Shown: one piece after another, positions 1 through 7,576 of the stretch
How the letters are laid out: each line of letters begins with the position of its first letter
Numbering within the stretch: the first letter of the stretch is position 1
NCBI GenBank assembly: GCA_964459445.1
Contig: CAYWMP010000034.1
Span: 1-39,299 of the forward strand
DNA from: CAYWMP01 sp964459445
Lineage (GTDB): Bacteria; Desulfobacterota; DSM-4660; Desulfatiglandales; HGW-15
Direction of reading: 5' to 3'
DNA length: 39,299 nt
Notes under the pieces: model-generated
What the model was told of the DNA's origin: nothing
Databases searched by the model: none
Seen by the model: the letters and a program-made list of their open reading frames with translations, nothing else
Program-made: the position numbers and the translations under genes

Positions 1-40
1 TGATGGGGTTTGGTGATTTTGCCTCATACTTGGCGTAATA

Positions 41-180
41 GGTTTCGGGTTTCAGCGCCGCCTCTGGCCGCCGAAGCGGCCAGTTTGATCAAAAAACTGA
101 CTCCGGCGCTGCGTAGTCAGATACGAGGTGTCAGGAGCATAAGCGCAGATTACTGAAACCTGGACACTGAAATCTGAAAC
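41..180. repeat. Structured, inverted-repeat-rich element downstream of the aldolase gene
   Basis: This non-coding stretch folds on paper into a compact multi-arm structure. An outer stem pairs 53-60 (CAGCGCCG) with 104-111 (CGGCGCTG). Inside lie a perfect 7-bp hairpin with CGAA loop (65-71/76-82) and a second arm, CAGTTT (81-86) with AAACTG (94-99). The outer flanks carry GGTTTCGGGTTTCAG and, inverted, CTGAAACC motifs near 151-160 and 173-180. This looks like a dispersed palindromic repeat rather than a gene. It lies in the 3' region of the minus-strand aldolase gene, but no T-tract typical of a terminator is seen. Confidence 0.5.
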
Positions 181-222
181 CAGATAAGCTCTTTTTAAAG
201 TCAAAACTCCTAGTCTCTGTCA

Positions 223-1098
223 TCATGCTTTTCCTGCGCTTCCCAGCAGATCAATCCAGTAGGCGATTCTTTCCATAATGGCATCTCTTACGGCAACATC
301 AATCTTGCCCGGGTTATACTGGTCACGGTTTTCATAGATATAGTTGTAGGTCGTGTCGATCAACGCATGCTTCAGGTCTGTGGAGACGTTAAACTTTGAA
401 CCCCCGAGGGACACCAGTTTTTTAGCGACATCGGGCTGCAGGCCCGTTCCGCCGTGAATCACAAGGGGAATTCTCGCCCCGCTTCCGTTAATCCGTTTGG
501 AAATTTCATCAAGCCGATCAAAATCCAATTTTGGATTTTTCGTTTTGTATACCCCGTGGGCAGTCCCGATGGCCGGGGCAAAGATATCGACGCCGGTGCG
601 TTCGACAAAATCCATGGCTTGATCGGGATCGCACAGGGCGGCTTCATCTTCGGCAACCTTTACCTGGTCTTCAATGCCGGATACGGTGCCGAGTTCGCCT
701 TCTACGGAAATGTTGCCTAGTTGGTGACAATAATCAACGACCTCTTTTGTTTGACGAATGTTCTCTTCAAAATTCTGTTTGGAGGCATCGATCATAATAT
801 TCGTGTACCCGACGTCCGCGCATTTCTTACAATAATCGACATCGTCACAGTGATCGAGATGGAGGCATATGGGAATGGGCGCCTCTTCGGCAAGCGTTTT
901 GAATATGTTGGCAAGGACCTTTGGATTCAAAAATTTGGATGGTGTCACCGAGTTTTGAATGATGAGTGGCGCCTTTTTGTCGATTGCGGCCGCAACGACG
1001 GCTTCCATTTGGATGAGGTTGGTGATGTTGAAAGCGCCTACGGCATAGTTCTCTTCCGTAGCCTTAAGAAGCATATCCTTTGCATTTACGATGGCCAT
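223..1098 (-). CDS. fba: Class II fructose-bisphosphate aldolase family protein
   Basis: It is predicted to cleave or condense fructose-1,6-bisphosphate (glyceraldehyde-3-phosphate plus dihydroxyacetone phosphate) in cytosolic glycolysis/gluconeogenesis, using a divalent metal. Class II signatures are visible: HLDHCDD near residue 80 (catalytic Asp and metal-binding His), VEGELG near 135, GTAHGVYK near 180 and IHGGTG near 215 (metal ligands and phosphate loop). Length (~290 aa) is normal for the family. Two starts are possible. An AGGAGG box lies only 2 nt before the upstream ATG (1107) but 11 nt before the ATG at 1098, and the latter gives the usual family N-terminus MAIVNAKDMLLKA, so 1098 is preferred. 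The gene stands alone, divergent from the hydrolase at 1386. Family members acting on tagatose- or ketose-bisphosphates are a possible alternative. Confidence 0.93.
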   Translation of the reverse strand: MAIVNAKDMLLKATEENYAVGAFNITNLIQMEAVVAAAIDKKAPLIIQNSVTPSKFLNPKVLANIFKTLAEEAPIPICLHLDHCDDVDYCKKCADVGYTNIMIDASKQNFEENIRQTKEVVDYCHQLGNISVEGELGTVSGIEDQVKVAEDEAALCDPDQAMDFVERTGVDIFAPAIGTAHGVYKTKNPKLDFDRLDEISKRINGSGARIPLVIHGGTGLQPDVAKKLVSLGGSKFNVSTDLKHALIDTTYNYIYENRDQYNPGKIDVAVRDAIMERIAYWIDLLGSAGKA

Positions 1099-1137
1099 TT
1101 TTCTCATGCCCTCCTGAGGATTTTAGGGTTATTGGTC

Positions 1138-1174
1138 AAAATGGAGATATCCCCCATTTTTTGTCAAATGACAA
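1138..1174. promoter_or_regulatory. Two adjacent palindromes in the aldolase upstream region
   Basis: AAAATGG (1138-1144) pairs with CCATTTT (1154-1160), and directly beside it TTGTCA (1161-1166) pairs with TGACAA (1169-1174). They lie 40-75 bp upstream of the aldolase start, where an operator or leader hairpin would be expected. No convincing -35/-10 pair was found here, so a regulatory role is inference only. Confidence 0.25.
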
Positions 1175-1385
1175 GAAAAAGTTGCGCATTTATTCAAGGG
1201 ATTTTGTTGTAATATTCTCTTTGTCATTTATTTGCCGATGTCGCTCGCTTAATTTATCAATCTCTTGATTCAAAGTCATGCAGTCCACTATCAAGAGCAT
1301 ATTGTTTTTGGAATCCTGAAGAAATGTGCTAATAGACAATCCTCCAGGTAGGAAAGCCGGCAATTTATCCTGAAACTATAAAAAA

Positions 1386-2252
1386 ATGCCTGTTATGTGG
1401 CTCACACTCGTCATCGCGGTCCTGATAATCTATCTAATTCTGACCTTGTTTTTTACTTACGTGGTCCATCAGGTGCCTCGAAATCCGGTTAAAGAGCCTC
1501 CGGACTGGGGCCAAGTCATGGATATGCGGATCAATGCACACGGAGGCGGAGAACTGGAGGTCTGGCGAATTGAGCCCGATGGGCCCTCGAAAGGATTGGT
1601 CCTGCTGGCCCATGGTTGGGGCAGAAACCGGGACCGCATGGTTGCGAGGGCCCGGATATTCGGGCAAATGGGATTTACAACAGTCATCCACAGTGCTCGA
1701 GACCATGGGCAATCGAGTGCCCATCGTTTTATGAACGCCTTCAGGTTTGCCGAGGATATTGAGGCTATAATGAATTGGCTCAATGAACCCGTTTTGCTCT
1801 ACGGCCATTCTGCCGGCGCTGCCGGCGCGATCATCGCGGCCAGTCGAAATCCGGAAAAAGTAAAAATGTTATTTTTGGAAGGGTGTTATGCCCGCACCAA
1901 AGAGGCCCTGCGAAGTCTTTATCGAAGCTACAATCTCTTTTTCGGGATTTTGTTCGCACCGGCGGTCGTATTCTGGATGGACCTGTTTTACAGGTTCAGA
2001 ATGGACAAAGTGAGCCCTATTCGCCTAGCCCCTCAACTGGATATCCCGGTTTTGATTATTCATGGGGAGAAGGATCAGAGCTTTCCCCTTGATCACGCCC
2101 GGAGGCTCAAGTACAGCTTCCCTGATGGAAGAGGCGAACTCTACGTGGCAAAGGATGCAGATCATAGCAGCTCAAGCCTGACTAGAAACTATCCTGCTGT
2201 CATAAAATCCTTTGTGAGCCGCCACCTTCCTCAAAAGCGGGATGTAGGTTAA
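1386..2252 (+). CDS. Membrane-anchored alpha/beta hydrolase
   Basis: This is a serine hydrolase of the alpha/beta fold; the substrate is unknown. Residues 5-27 form one hydrophobic helix, an uncleaved anchor or signal anchor that would put the enzyme at the inner membrane. The catalytic triad is recognisable: Ser142 in the nucleophile elbow GHSAGA, Asp230 in IIHGEKD, and His260 in KDADHSSS. An oxyanion-region motif LAHGWG lies at 74-79. The length of 288 aa fits family members of the lysophospholipase/BAAT-like type. Its stop codon (TAA) is followed immediately by the ATG of the AEC transporter, so the two are almost certainly co-transcribed. There is no good Shine-Dalgarno sequence before the ATG; a start at the second ATG (codon 4) is equally possible. 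Confidence 0.85.
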   Translation: MPVMWLTLVIAVLIIYLILTLFFTYVVHQVPRNPVKEPPDWGQVMDMRINAHGGGELEVWRIEPDGPSKGLVLLAHGWGRNRDRMVARARIFGQMGFTTVIHSARDHGQSSAHRFMNAFRFAEDIEAIMNWLNEPVLLYGHSAGAAGAIIAASRNPEKVKMLFLEGCYARTKEALRSLYRSYNLFFGILFAPAVVFWMDLFYRFRMDKVSPIRLAPQLDIPVLIIHGEKDQSFPLDHARRLKYSFPDGRGELYVAKDADHSSSSLTRNYPAVIKSFVSRHLPQKRDVG

Positions 2253-3176
2253 ATGATCCGTATCATTCACACGATTGTACCCATCTTTCTCATCATCTTA
2301 ATGGGCGCGGTGATTCGTTCCAAGGGCTTCCTATCTACCAATCTCACAGAGGCCCTCAACCGCCTCGTGTATTATGTGGCCATCCCCGCAATGATATTCA
2401 AGGCGGTGGCTGAGGCCTCTTTCCAGGACCACTTTGATTATGTCCTTCTCGCCGGCACACTAATTCCCGTTATCGTGGTGTTTTTCATAGCCTTATTTGC
2501 AGGGAGACTCCTGTCCGTGCCACGAACAGAGATGGGAACTTTTCTCCAGAGCTCATATCACGGCAATCTCGGTTACATCGGTTTTGCGGTGACTTTCTAT
2601 TTCATTGGAAAAGAGGCCCTTACAACGGCCAGCATCTTGGCCGGATTTCTCACATCGCTGCAAAACTTCTTGAGCATCCTGGGGCTTCAGACCTATTCTA
2701 AGCAAGTTAAGGGAAGGCAACAGTTCTGGTACATCATCAAAAGCTTTGTTCTAAACCCCATCATCCTTTCTGCGGTTGCCGGGATTGTTTTGTCCCTGAT
2801 GGGTATCGGACTACACACGATTATTGAGAGAAGCCTGGGAATTATCGCGGGTATGGCCCTTCCCCTCGCACTGCTGGTCATAGGGGCGTCTCTCTCCTTT
2901 GGCATGATTAGATCCCACCTTGGACTCGTGTTCGGCGCTGGCCTTTTCAAGCTGATCCTTATGCCTGCCTTTGGTTATCTTTTTTTTCAAATGCAAGGCC
3001 TTGATAGCGCACAATTCCTGCCCGGTTTGATCCTTTTGGCCTCTCCAACGGCAACGGTCACCTATGTCATGGCCACCCAAATGAAAGGATCACCTCATCT
3101 CGCTACGGGGGCCATTTCATTAAGCACACTCCTCTCATCCGCGACATTCATTTTTTGGCTGAGCATTTCGATTTAG
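2253..3176 (+). CDS. AEC-family (auxin efflux carrier-like) permease
   Basis: This is a hydrophobic integral membrane protein with roughly ten predicted transmembrane segments in two halves separated by a short hydrophilic stretch near residues 148-160. This is the layout of the AEC/bile-acid-Na+ symporter-like superfamily, whose bacterial members export or import malate, malonate or other organic anions. The N-terminus (HTIVPIFLIILMGAVIRSKG) is typical: AEC proteins start with a helix ending in G-x-x-x-(R/K)-(K/R)-x-G. Length (307 aa) is standard. It begins at the base following the hydrolase stop, so it is the second gene of that operon. The transported substrate cannot be read from sequence. 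Confidence 0.88.
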   Translation: MIRIIHTIVPIFLIILMGAVIRSKGFLSTNLTEALNRLVYYVAIPAMIFKAVAEASFQDHFDYVLLAGTLIPVIVVFFIALFAGRLLSVPRTEMGTFLQSSYHGNLGYIGFAVTFYFIGKEALTTASILAGFLTSLQNFLSILGLQTYSKQVKGRQQFWYIIKSFVLNPIILSAVAGIVLSLMGIGLHTIIERSLGIIAGMALPLALLVIGASLSFGMIRSHLGLVFGAGLFKLILMPAFGYLFFQMQGLDSAQFLPGLILLASPTATVTYVMATQMKGSPHLATGAISLSTLLSSATFIFWLSISI

Positions 3177-3218
3177 TCAATAGCCTGTCAAACGCTTGAA
3201 GAAATGCTTCGTTTTTCG

Positions 3219-3247
3219 TTGACACACCGAAAAGCATCTTTTAACCT
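3219..3247 (+). promoter_or_regulatory. Sigma70-type promoter of the lysine-riboswitch/dapA unit
   Basis: TTGACA (3219-3224), a 17-bp spacer and TAACCT (3242-3247). The -35 is consensus and the -10 is weak. The expected start near 3254 would place transcription just ahead of the aptamer. Confidence 0.55.
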
Positions 3248-3261
3248 AACTTGAAACAAGA

Positions 3262-3440
3262 GTTGAGGAGCGGTGCTAATCATTAGCCGTAGGAGAGGGG
3301 AGTAGGCCCCGGATTTTTATCTTGTGGCGAAAGGGAGCATCGCCGAAGTTCGCTTTTGACCTATTTCGAAAACGGACTGGGTCTGTGGAGAATACCCGCA
3401 GGACTGTCGCGGTCATTACCGTGGAGCGCTCTCTTGGCTG
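3262..3440 (+). promoter_or_regulatory. Lysine riboswitch (L box) aptamer
   Basis: The leader has the conserved core of the lysine riboswitch. GGCGAAAGGGAGCATCGCCG (3326-3345) matches the P2-P3 junction block of known L boxes (compare GGCTGAAAGGGGAGCGTCGCCGAAG in Bacillus subtilis lysC). ACTGGGTCTGTGG (3375-3387) with CCGCAGGACTGTC (3396-3408) gives the P4 arm and its conserved flanks. CCGTGGAGCGCTCTCTTGG (3419-3437) matches the 3' conserved strand. The 5' strand GGAGCG (3267-3272) can pair with CGCTCT (3428-3433) as P1. It precedes a dapA-type gene, which fits feedback control of the diaminopimelate/lysine pathway by lysine. Confidence 0.9.
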
Positions 3441-3442
3441 TT

Positions 3443-3477
3443 AAGCAGGTGGAGAGTTCTCCAGCTGCTTTTTTTTT
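3443..3477 (+). terminator. Riboswitch-controlled intrinsic terminator with competing antiterminator
   Basis: AAGCAG-G-TGGA (3443-3453) pairs with TCCA-G-CTGCTT (3460-3470) around a 6-nt loop and is followed by nine T residues (3469-3477), a canonical Rho-independent terminator. A mutually exclusive structure is visible: GGAG (3423-3426) and CTCTC (3429-3433) at the aptamer 3' end can pair with CTCC (3459-3462) and GAGAG (3452-3456). Lysine binding should hold the aptamer strand in P1, freeing the terminator; without lysine the alternative pairing should act as antiterminator. The mechanism is inferred from known L boxes. Confidence 0.85.
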
Positions 3478-3507
3478 GGGAAAAACCTTAAATAGGGAGG
3501 CAAAAAA

Positions 3508-4542
3508 ATGTTTAGTGGATGTTACACGGCACTGGTGACGCCCTTCAGGGACCATGAAATGGATTTGGATGCCCTGGAAAGATTGGTGGACTTTCAAATT
3601 TCAGAAGGAGTGGATGGCATATTGGCTGCCGGGACAACGGGAGAGAGTCCGACATTGACATGGAAGGAACATAACAAAGTCATTCAGGTCGTAGCAGAGA
3701 AATGCAAGGGGAAGTGCATATCCATCGCAGGAACGGGAAGCAACAACACCCATGAAACCATCGAGGGCACAGAGCACGCTGTAGAGGTAGGAGCGGATGC
3801 GGCCCTGTTAGTCGACCCCTACTATAATGGTCCCAGTTCCCTTGAGATCCGAAGGGAATATGTGGCCCCTGTGGCGGAAAAGTTCCCCCGGATTCAGATC
3901 ATTCCCTATGTTATTCCCGGTCGCACGGGGGCGCAGCTTTTGCCAGAAGACCTCGCTATTCTACATAAAGAGTACGCCAATGTTGGCGCGGTCAAGGAGG
4001 CGACGGGAGACCTGGAGAACATGAAACGCACTCGCGAATGCTGCGGTGAGGATTATGTCATCCTATCCGGCGATGATGACAAGACATACTCAATGATGAT
4101 CGACCCAATGATTAAGGCAGGCGGCGTGATCTCCGTGGCCTCCAACATTGCGCCCAGAGGGGTCAAAGAAATGACGGTGTTAATCAGGGAAGGTCGAGCG
4201 GAAGAGGCGGAACAGCTTATGCTATCGTTGAAGCCTTTATTTGAGATCGTCACGGTCAAGACGGAGGAGGAAACCCCCTACGGCGCCGTACCCTGTCGAG
4301 CGAGGAATCCCCTGGCTGTGAAAACGCTCATGGCGATCCTGGGCATGCCCGTCGGACCTTGCCGGCAACCCCTGGGCAAAATGACCAGGAAGGGGGTTGA
4401 TGTGGCACTTAATGCGGGAAGGACTGTTTGGAAGAACAGGCCGGAATTACTACAACCCTTAGCCGACGTTTTTAATGTAGATATTGAATCCAGGCTCTAT
4501 GATGAATCGCTGTTGGAAAACTTGATTTACGACGCGTACTAA
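3508..4542 (+). CDS. dapA: 4-hydroxy-tetrahydrodipicolinate synthase-type lyase, C-terminally extended
   Basis: DapA condenses pyruvate with aspartate semialdehyde, the first committed step toward diaminopimelate and lysine, in the cytosol. Visible family features are GTTGESPT (42-49), the DPYYNGP loop near 103, Tyr134 in PYVIPGRTG with the substrate-carboxylate Arg, and the Schiff-base Lys163 in GAVKEATGD. A GGGAGG box (3495-3500) sits 7 nt before the ATG. At 344 aa it is about 45-50 residues longer than typical DapA; the extra C-terminal part (from about residue 297) contains VWKNRPELLQPLADVF and has no motif I recognise. The usual Tyr-Asn-Val-Pro is here Tyr-Val-Ile-Pro. The lysine riboswitch upstream supports DapA over other members of the aldolase superfamily (NAL, KDG aldolase). 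Confidence 0.87.
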   Translation: MFSGCYTALVTPFRDHEMDLDALERLVDFQISEGVDGILAAGTTGESPTLTWKEHNKVIQVVAEKCKGKCISIAGTGSNNTHETIEGTEHAVEVGADAALLVDPYYNGPSSLEIRREYVAPVAEKFPRIQIIPYVIPGRTGAQLLPEDLAILHKEYANVGAVKEATGDLENMKRTRECCGEDYVILSGDDDKTYSMMIDPMIKAGGVISVASNIAPRGVKEMTVLIREGRAEEAEQLMLSLKPLFEIVTVKTEEETPYGAVPCRARNPLAVKTLMAILGMPVGPCRQPLGKMTRKGVDVALNAGRTVWKNRPELLQPLADVFNVDIESRLYDESLLENLIYDAY

Positions 4543-4574
4543 ACTGAAATCATGCCCTCAACCCTTGCTAATTT

Positions 4575-4629
4575 GTCATTGCGAGGGGTCCCGCACCTCC
4601 GTGAAAGTGCGGGACGACGAGGCCATCCC
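4575..4629. repeat. REP-like palindrome downstream of dapA
   Basis: A perfect 9-bp stem GTCCCGCAC (4588-4596) / GTGCGGGAC (4607-4615) lies inside a block that begins GTCATTGCGAGG and ends GACGAGGCCATCCC. This outer framework resembles the widespread REP-type element beginning GTCATTGCGAGG and ending GACGAAGCAATC. It probably also ends or stabilises the dapA transcript, although there is no T-tract. Between here and the IS left end at 4725 I see nothing else. Confidence 0.55.
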
Positions 4630-5031
4630 AGAGATTATTTCGCTTAGTATATCTCGCTGTCGAGGCGCCATAAGTTCCAACTTCCGGGATGGAATTCACC
4701 AGAGGTGATCCCATTTCTATTAATCACCGATTTTCGCGGTACGAACATCCAACGACTTCAAGAATACCACTGCATGCCTTTGATGAATAATCGTTGTAAA
4801 ATCAAATAGATAATCATTGCCTTATTTGGCGCCGCAAAGATATCTTATATTTTGTGATGTTTAAGCACCAGGCACTTCCATTGATAAAACACATCAATAA
4901 AATCGAAAGTCTATATCGCTACAAGCCATCATATCCATATATAATTATAAAAATCAATATGTTAAAAGGGTTTCCGTGGCTTGCTCTCCCACGTTCCATT
5001 TTGGCGGGAAAGTGTTTTAATAATTTTATAG

Positions 5032-5060
5032 TTGACATATACAGCGTCATAATATATAAG
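5032..5060 (+). promoter_or_regulatory. Strong sigma70-like promoter in front of the transposase
   Basis: TTGACA (5032-5037), 17-bp spacer, TATAAG (5055-5060). This is the best promoter match inside the element. Transcription would be expected to start about 5066-5068, on top of the GTG proposed as the transposase start, which would make the mRNA nearly leaderless. If translation instead began at the ATG at 4854, the promoter would lie inside the coding region, which argues for the shorter protein. Confidence 0.5.
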
Positions 5061-5066
5061 ATTCTC

Positions 5067-6785
5067 GTGCGTGACGAAAAATACTTCCTACACCCTATAC
5101 ATGATTGGCAACGACGCTACGAAGCCCTGCGTGCTTCATTTGTCGATCATTTACCTGCTAAAATTGTCGCCGAGCGATTCGGTTATTCACAAACATATAT
5201 TCACCTACTCCGACATCAGTTTATTCACGAAATAATTGACTTTTCCGAACCCGTTCCAGAAGGCAAAACTGCTAGACGTCGAGTTGATTCCAAAACCCGT
5301 TTAAAGATCTGCAACTGGAGAGAACACCATTTGTCCGCAGGTGAAATCGTCCAACTGTTATCCGAAGAAGGCGTTGAGATCTCTGTGCGTACTGTTGAAC
5401 GTGTGCTGGCAGAAGAGGGATTTGCAAAACTTCCACGACGCAGTCGACTAAAGCTTGGCCTTACCGTTAAGGGGGCTAATGTTCCGGCTGTATCGGAGAC
5501 CATCACACTCGGTGAGTTTGTGAAAAAGCGCTTTGACTGTGAGGCTGCCGGCGTTTTCCTTTTCGCCCCCTTTATTGAGAAATTGAACATAGCCAAGATC
5601 GTCAGCGATGTTGGGTTACCTGGAACCAAGGCTATCCCCGCAACCAGCTACTTTCTATCATTTCTCGCCCTCAAGCTTATTGGCACTGAACGTTATGCCC
5701 ATATGGGGGATCATTCCTTCGATCCGGGGCTAGGTCTTTTTGCTGGGCTCAATGTCCTACCTAAATGCACGTCTATGTCAACCTATTCATACGGGCTGGA
5801 TCCAGTTCATCTTTTACGTCTTCAAAATAGCTTTGTTAAACAAGCCACAAAACTTGGTCTATATGATTACAATGTCATAAACTTAGACTTTCACACGGTG
5901 CCCCATTTCGGGGATGAATCTGTATTGGAAAAACATTGGGCTGGAGCACGTAATAAAAAAATGAAAGGAGCCCTTACCCTATTTGCCCAGGATGCCTCAT
6001 CCAAGTTGATCTTATACACAGCCGCAGATATCCATCGTAATGAGTCTGATGATCAGGTATTAGTTTTTTTGAACTTCTGGAAAAGCATCCGAAGGGGTAT
6101 CAAACCCACTTTTATCTTTGATTCTAAATTTACGACTTATACGAAACTTTCCGAGTTGAATGCGCAGAACGTAAAGTTTATTACTCTTCGACGCCGTGGA
6201 AAAAATTTATTGGACAATGTAAACAAACTTGGGCCGTGGAAACGTATCAATATCCCTCATGCGAAAAGAAAGTATCCCAACCCTTTGGTATATGAATCAT
6301 TTATAACACTGAGAGAATATGATGGACAATTGCGACAGATTGTTGTTCGAGGCAATGGCCATGAAAAGCCAGCCTTTCTCATCTCAAATGATTTCGATGC
6401 TCCCTTAGAACTTCTTTTAGGCAACTATTCACGCCGTTGGCGTGTGGAAAATGCAATTTCTGAAGCAGTCAAGTTTTTCAATCTTAATGCGCTTTCTTCT
6501 CCTATCCTGGTTAAGGTTCATTTTGATATTGTAATGACCATGATTGCAGACACTTTGTATAATATGTTGGCGAAAAGACTACGTGGCTTTCAGGATTGTG
6601 ACGCCCCAAAGATCTATCGCCATTTTGTCAAGGGTAAAGCCAATATAACCGTCAAGGATGGAGAGGTTATCGTCACATACCCACGCAGAGCCCACAATCC
6701 GATTCTGAGGGCTGTACCCTGGCAGAGATTGCCAACCTCTCTGTCCTGGCTCGATGGCGCGAGTCTAAACCTGAAGTTCAGGTAA
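5067..6785 (+). CDS. DDE transposase, IS4-like, with N-terminal helix-turn-helix domains
   Basis: The protein cuts and joins the IS ends. The N-terminal quarter has two DNA-binding helical units (around LPAKIVAERFGYS and LSAGEIVQLLSEEGVEIS). The catalytic core has Asp274 (VINLDFHTV), Asp352 (TFIFDSKF) and a YREK-like motif YSRRWRVENAISEAVK (454-469) supplying the Glu, numbered from the GTG at 5067. The open frame extends up to an ATG at 4854, but the extra 71 residues are Ile/Tyr/Lys-rich, unlike a domain, and overlap the promoter at 5032-5060. The GTG start is therefore preferred, with moderate certainty. The frame is uninterrupted, so it may be functional. The exact ISfinder family is not assigned; IS4 or IS1634-like are the best guesses. 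Confidence 0.8.
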   Translation: MRDEKYFLHPIHDWQRRYEALRASFVDHLPAKIVAERFGYSQTYIHLLRHQFIHEIIDFSEPVPEGKTARRRVDSKTRLKICNWREHHLSAGEIVQLLSEEGVEISVRTVERVLAEEGFAKLPRRSRLKLGLTVKGANVPAVSETITLGEFVKKRFDCEAAGVFLFAPFIEKLNIAKIVSDVGLPGTKAIPATSYFLSFLALKLIGTERYAHMGDHSFDPGLGLFAGLNVLPKCTSMSTYSYGLDPVHLLRLQNSFVKQATKLGLYDYNVINLDFHTVPHFGDESVLEKHWAGARNKKMKGALTLFAQDASSKLILYTAADIHRNESDDQVLVFLNFWKSIRRGIKPTFIFDSKFTTYTKLSELNAQNVKFITLRRRGKNLLDNVNKLGPWKRINIPHAKRKYPNPLVYESFITLREYDGQLRQIVVRGNGHEKPAFLISNDFDAPLELLLGNYSRRWRVENAISEAVKFFNLNALSSPILVKVHFDIVMTMIADTLYNMLAKRLRGFQDCDAPKIYRHFVKGKANITVKDGEVIVTYPRRAHNPILRAVPWQRLPTSLSWLDGASLNLKFR

Positions 6786-6812
6786 ATTTGGACCCGAAAA
6801 TCTTATATTTAT

Positions 6813-7172
6813 ATGACGGTTAAAACTGCGCGAAAATCGGTGTTGAGTGTAAACGAAAATGAACAGTTCTTCGTTGGAAACCTCCTGGACTTCATGGAAA
6901 TGAGGGAAGAGCTTGTAAAACAGTCTTTACGGAATGATAGCTCAAATCTATCCCTCTCTGATGTCATAACGGAGATTAGGGTTATATTGGACTTGGCAGA
7001 TGAAGTTTACTCAGCAAAAACAGAATTAATAGATGGTGCAATACGGGATGTTTTTTTATTGCTGGCAAAAGGCGCAAGAAAGAAAATCGAATACTTTCAA
7101 GATAAATACGGTTGGGTGGTCCCGGTTGAAGCTCTAGAAACATCCAATGAAGGAAAGGAGTTCAGAGGATAG
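6813..7172 (+). CDS. Hypothetical protein, possibly an IS-truncated remnant
   Basis: 119 residues, mostly helical and charged, with no motif I recognise. It contains a hydrophobic-charged alternating helix (around EIRVILDLADEVYSAKTELI) and ends 11 nt before the next gene. There is no Shine-Dalgarno sequence before the ATG, and the first ten codons overlap the right inverted repeat of the IS (6829-6842). The original gene may have begun upstream, with its 5' end replaced by the IS. Internal starts exist at GTG 6840 and at two ATG codons near 6894-6902. It is probably part of the same phage- or ICE-derived segment as the downstream gene. Confidence 0.5.
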   Translation: MTVKTARKSVLSVNENEQFFVGNLLDFMEMREELVKQSLRNDSSNLSLSDVITEIRVILDLADEVYSAKTELIDGAIRDVFLLLAKGARKKIEYFQDKYGWVVPVEALETSNEGKEFRG

Positions 7173-7183
7173 GAAGGAGCAAG

Positions 7184-7378
7184 ATGGCAATAAAGCATGA
7201 AATCAGAGCAAACGGCGACTCCAAAACAAAGGTCATCATGCTCACAGCCCGAAAGGCTATTCAAGCCCATTGTAAAGAGTGCATGGGCTTTGATGCTACA
7301 TTAGTGAAGGGCTGTACGGATAATTACTGCGCTTTGTATCCTTTTAGGACTCGTGAGACTCCTCAAAATACGTGCTGA
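7184..7378 (+). CDS. Small phage-type Cys-rich (zinc-binding) protein
   Basis: 64 residues with an AGGAAGGAG ribosome-binding site just upstream. The core AIQAHCKECMGFDA, followed by KGCTDNYCALYPFR, matches the pattern of small conserved proteins found in many prophages (AIRAxCxxCxGG...C....CxLYPFR), with four cysteines as C-x2-C...C-x4-C that could bind zinc. Their function is unknown; recombination- or replication-region roles have been suggested only by context. Together with the integrase it marks this stretch as remnant phage or integrative-element DNA. Confidence 0.65.
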   Translation: MAIKHEIRANGDSKTKVIMLTARKAIQAHCKECMGFDATLVKGCTDNYCALYPFRTRETPQNTC

Positions 7379-7576
7379 AATGCTTCTATGTAAACATTTC
7401 ACGAATCAGAATCGCATTTCTCGGGCAAAGGTATAGGTAGGTATAGGGAACATGATGTTTTGGGTTTTAATTGCTCTATTTCAAAAACGCTTACGGGCTA
7501 GGCATGCCGGCGCCAAAAATGACATCCCTTGTCCCTGCCCATGGTTAAAACTCCAGGGAGAAAGTGAGGGGCTTTG

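Larger units (their letters stand above)
4725..6842 (+). mobile_element. Candidate IS element (IS4-like) with 14-bp terminal inverted repeats
   Basis: CACCGATTTTCGCG (4725-4738) recurs perfectly inverted as CGCGAAAATCGGTG (6829-6842), bracketing one transposase gene. The enclosed length, 2118 bp, suits a single-gene IS. No target-site duplication is recognisable outside these repeats, so the insertion is old, rearranged, or the true ends differ slightly. An inner alternative right end, GAAAATC at 6796-6802, is an imperfect match to the left end. If the 14-bp repeats are the ends, the first codons of the gene at 6813 lie within the IS. Confidence 0.6.

Noticed and set aside
721..1212. 163-codon + strand frame across the aldolase gene start
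   Set aside because: Antisense shadow of the aldolase; no ribosome-binding site and no recognisable protein features.
4854..5066. 71-residue N-terminal extension of the transposase
   Set aside because: Low-complexity Ile/Tyr/Lys-rich translation and overlap with a near-consensus promoter argue that it is untranslated; the GTG at 5067 is preferred.
7429..7448. Tandem AGGTATAGG repeat upstream of the integrase
   Set aside because: Only two units; too little for an iteron array or an attachment core.
4543..7573. Search for a second copy of the tRNA-fMet 3' end as attachment site
   Set aside because: No match to the terminal tRNA sequence was found by eye, so no attachment site pair is annotated.
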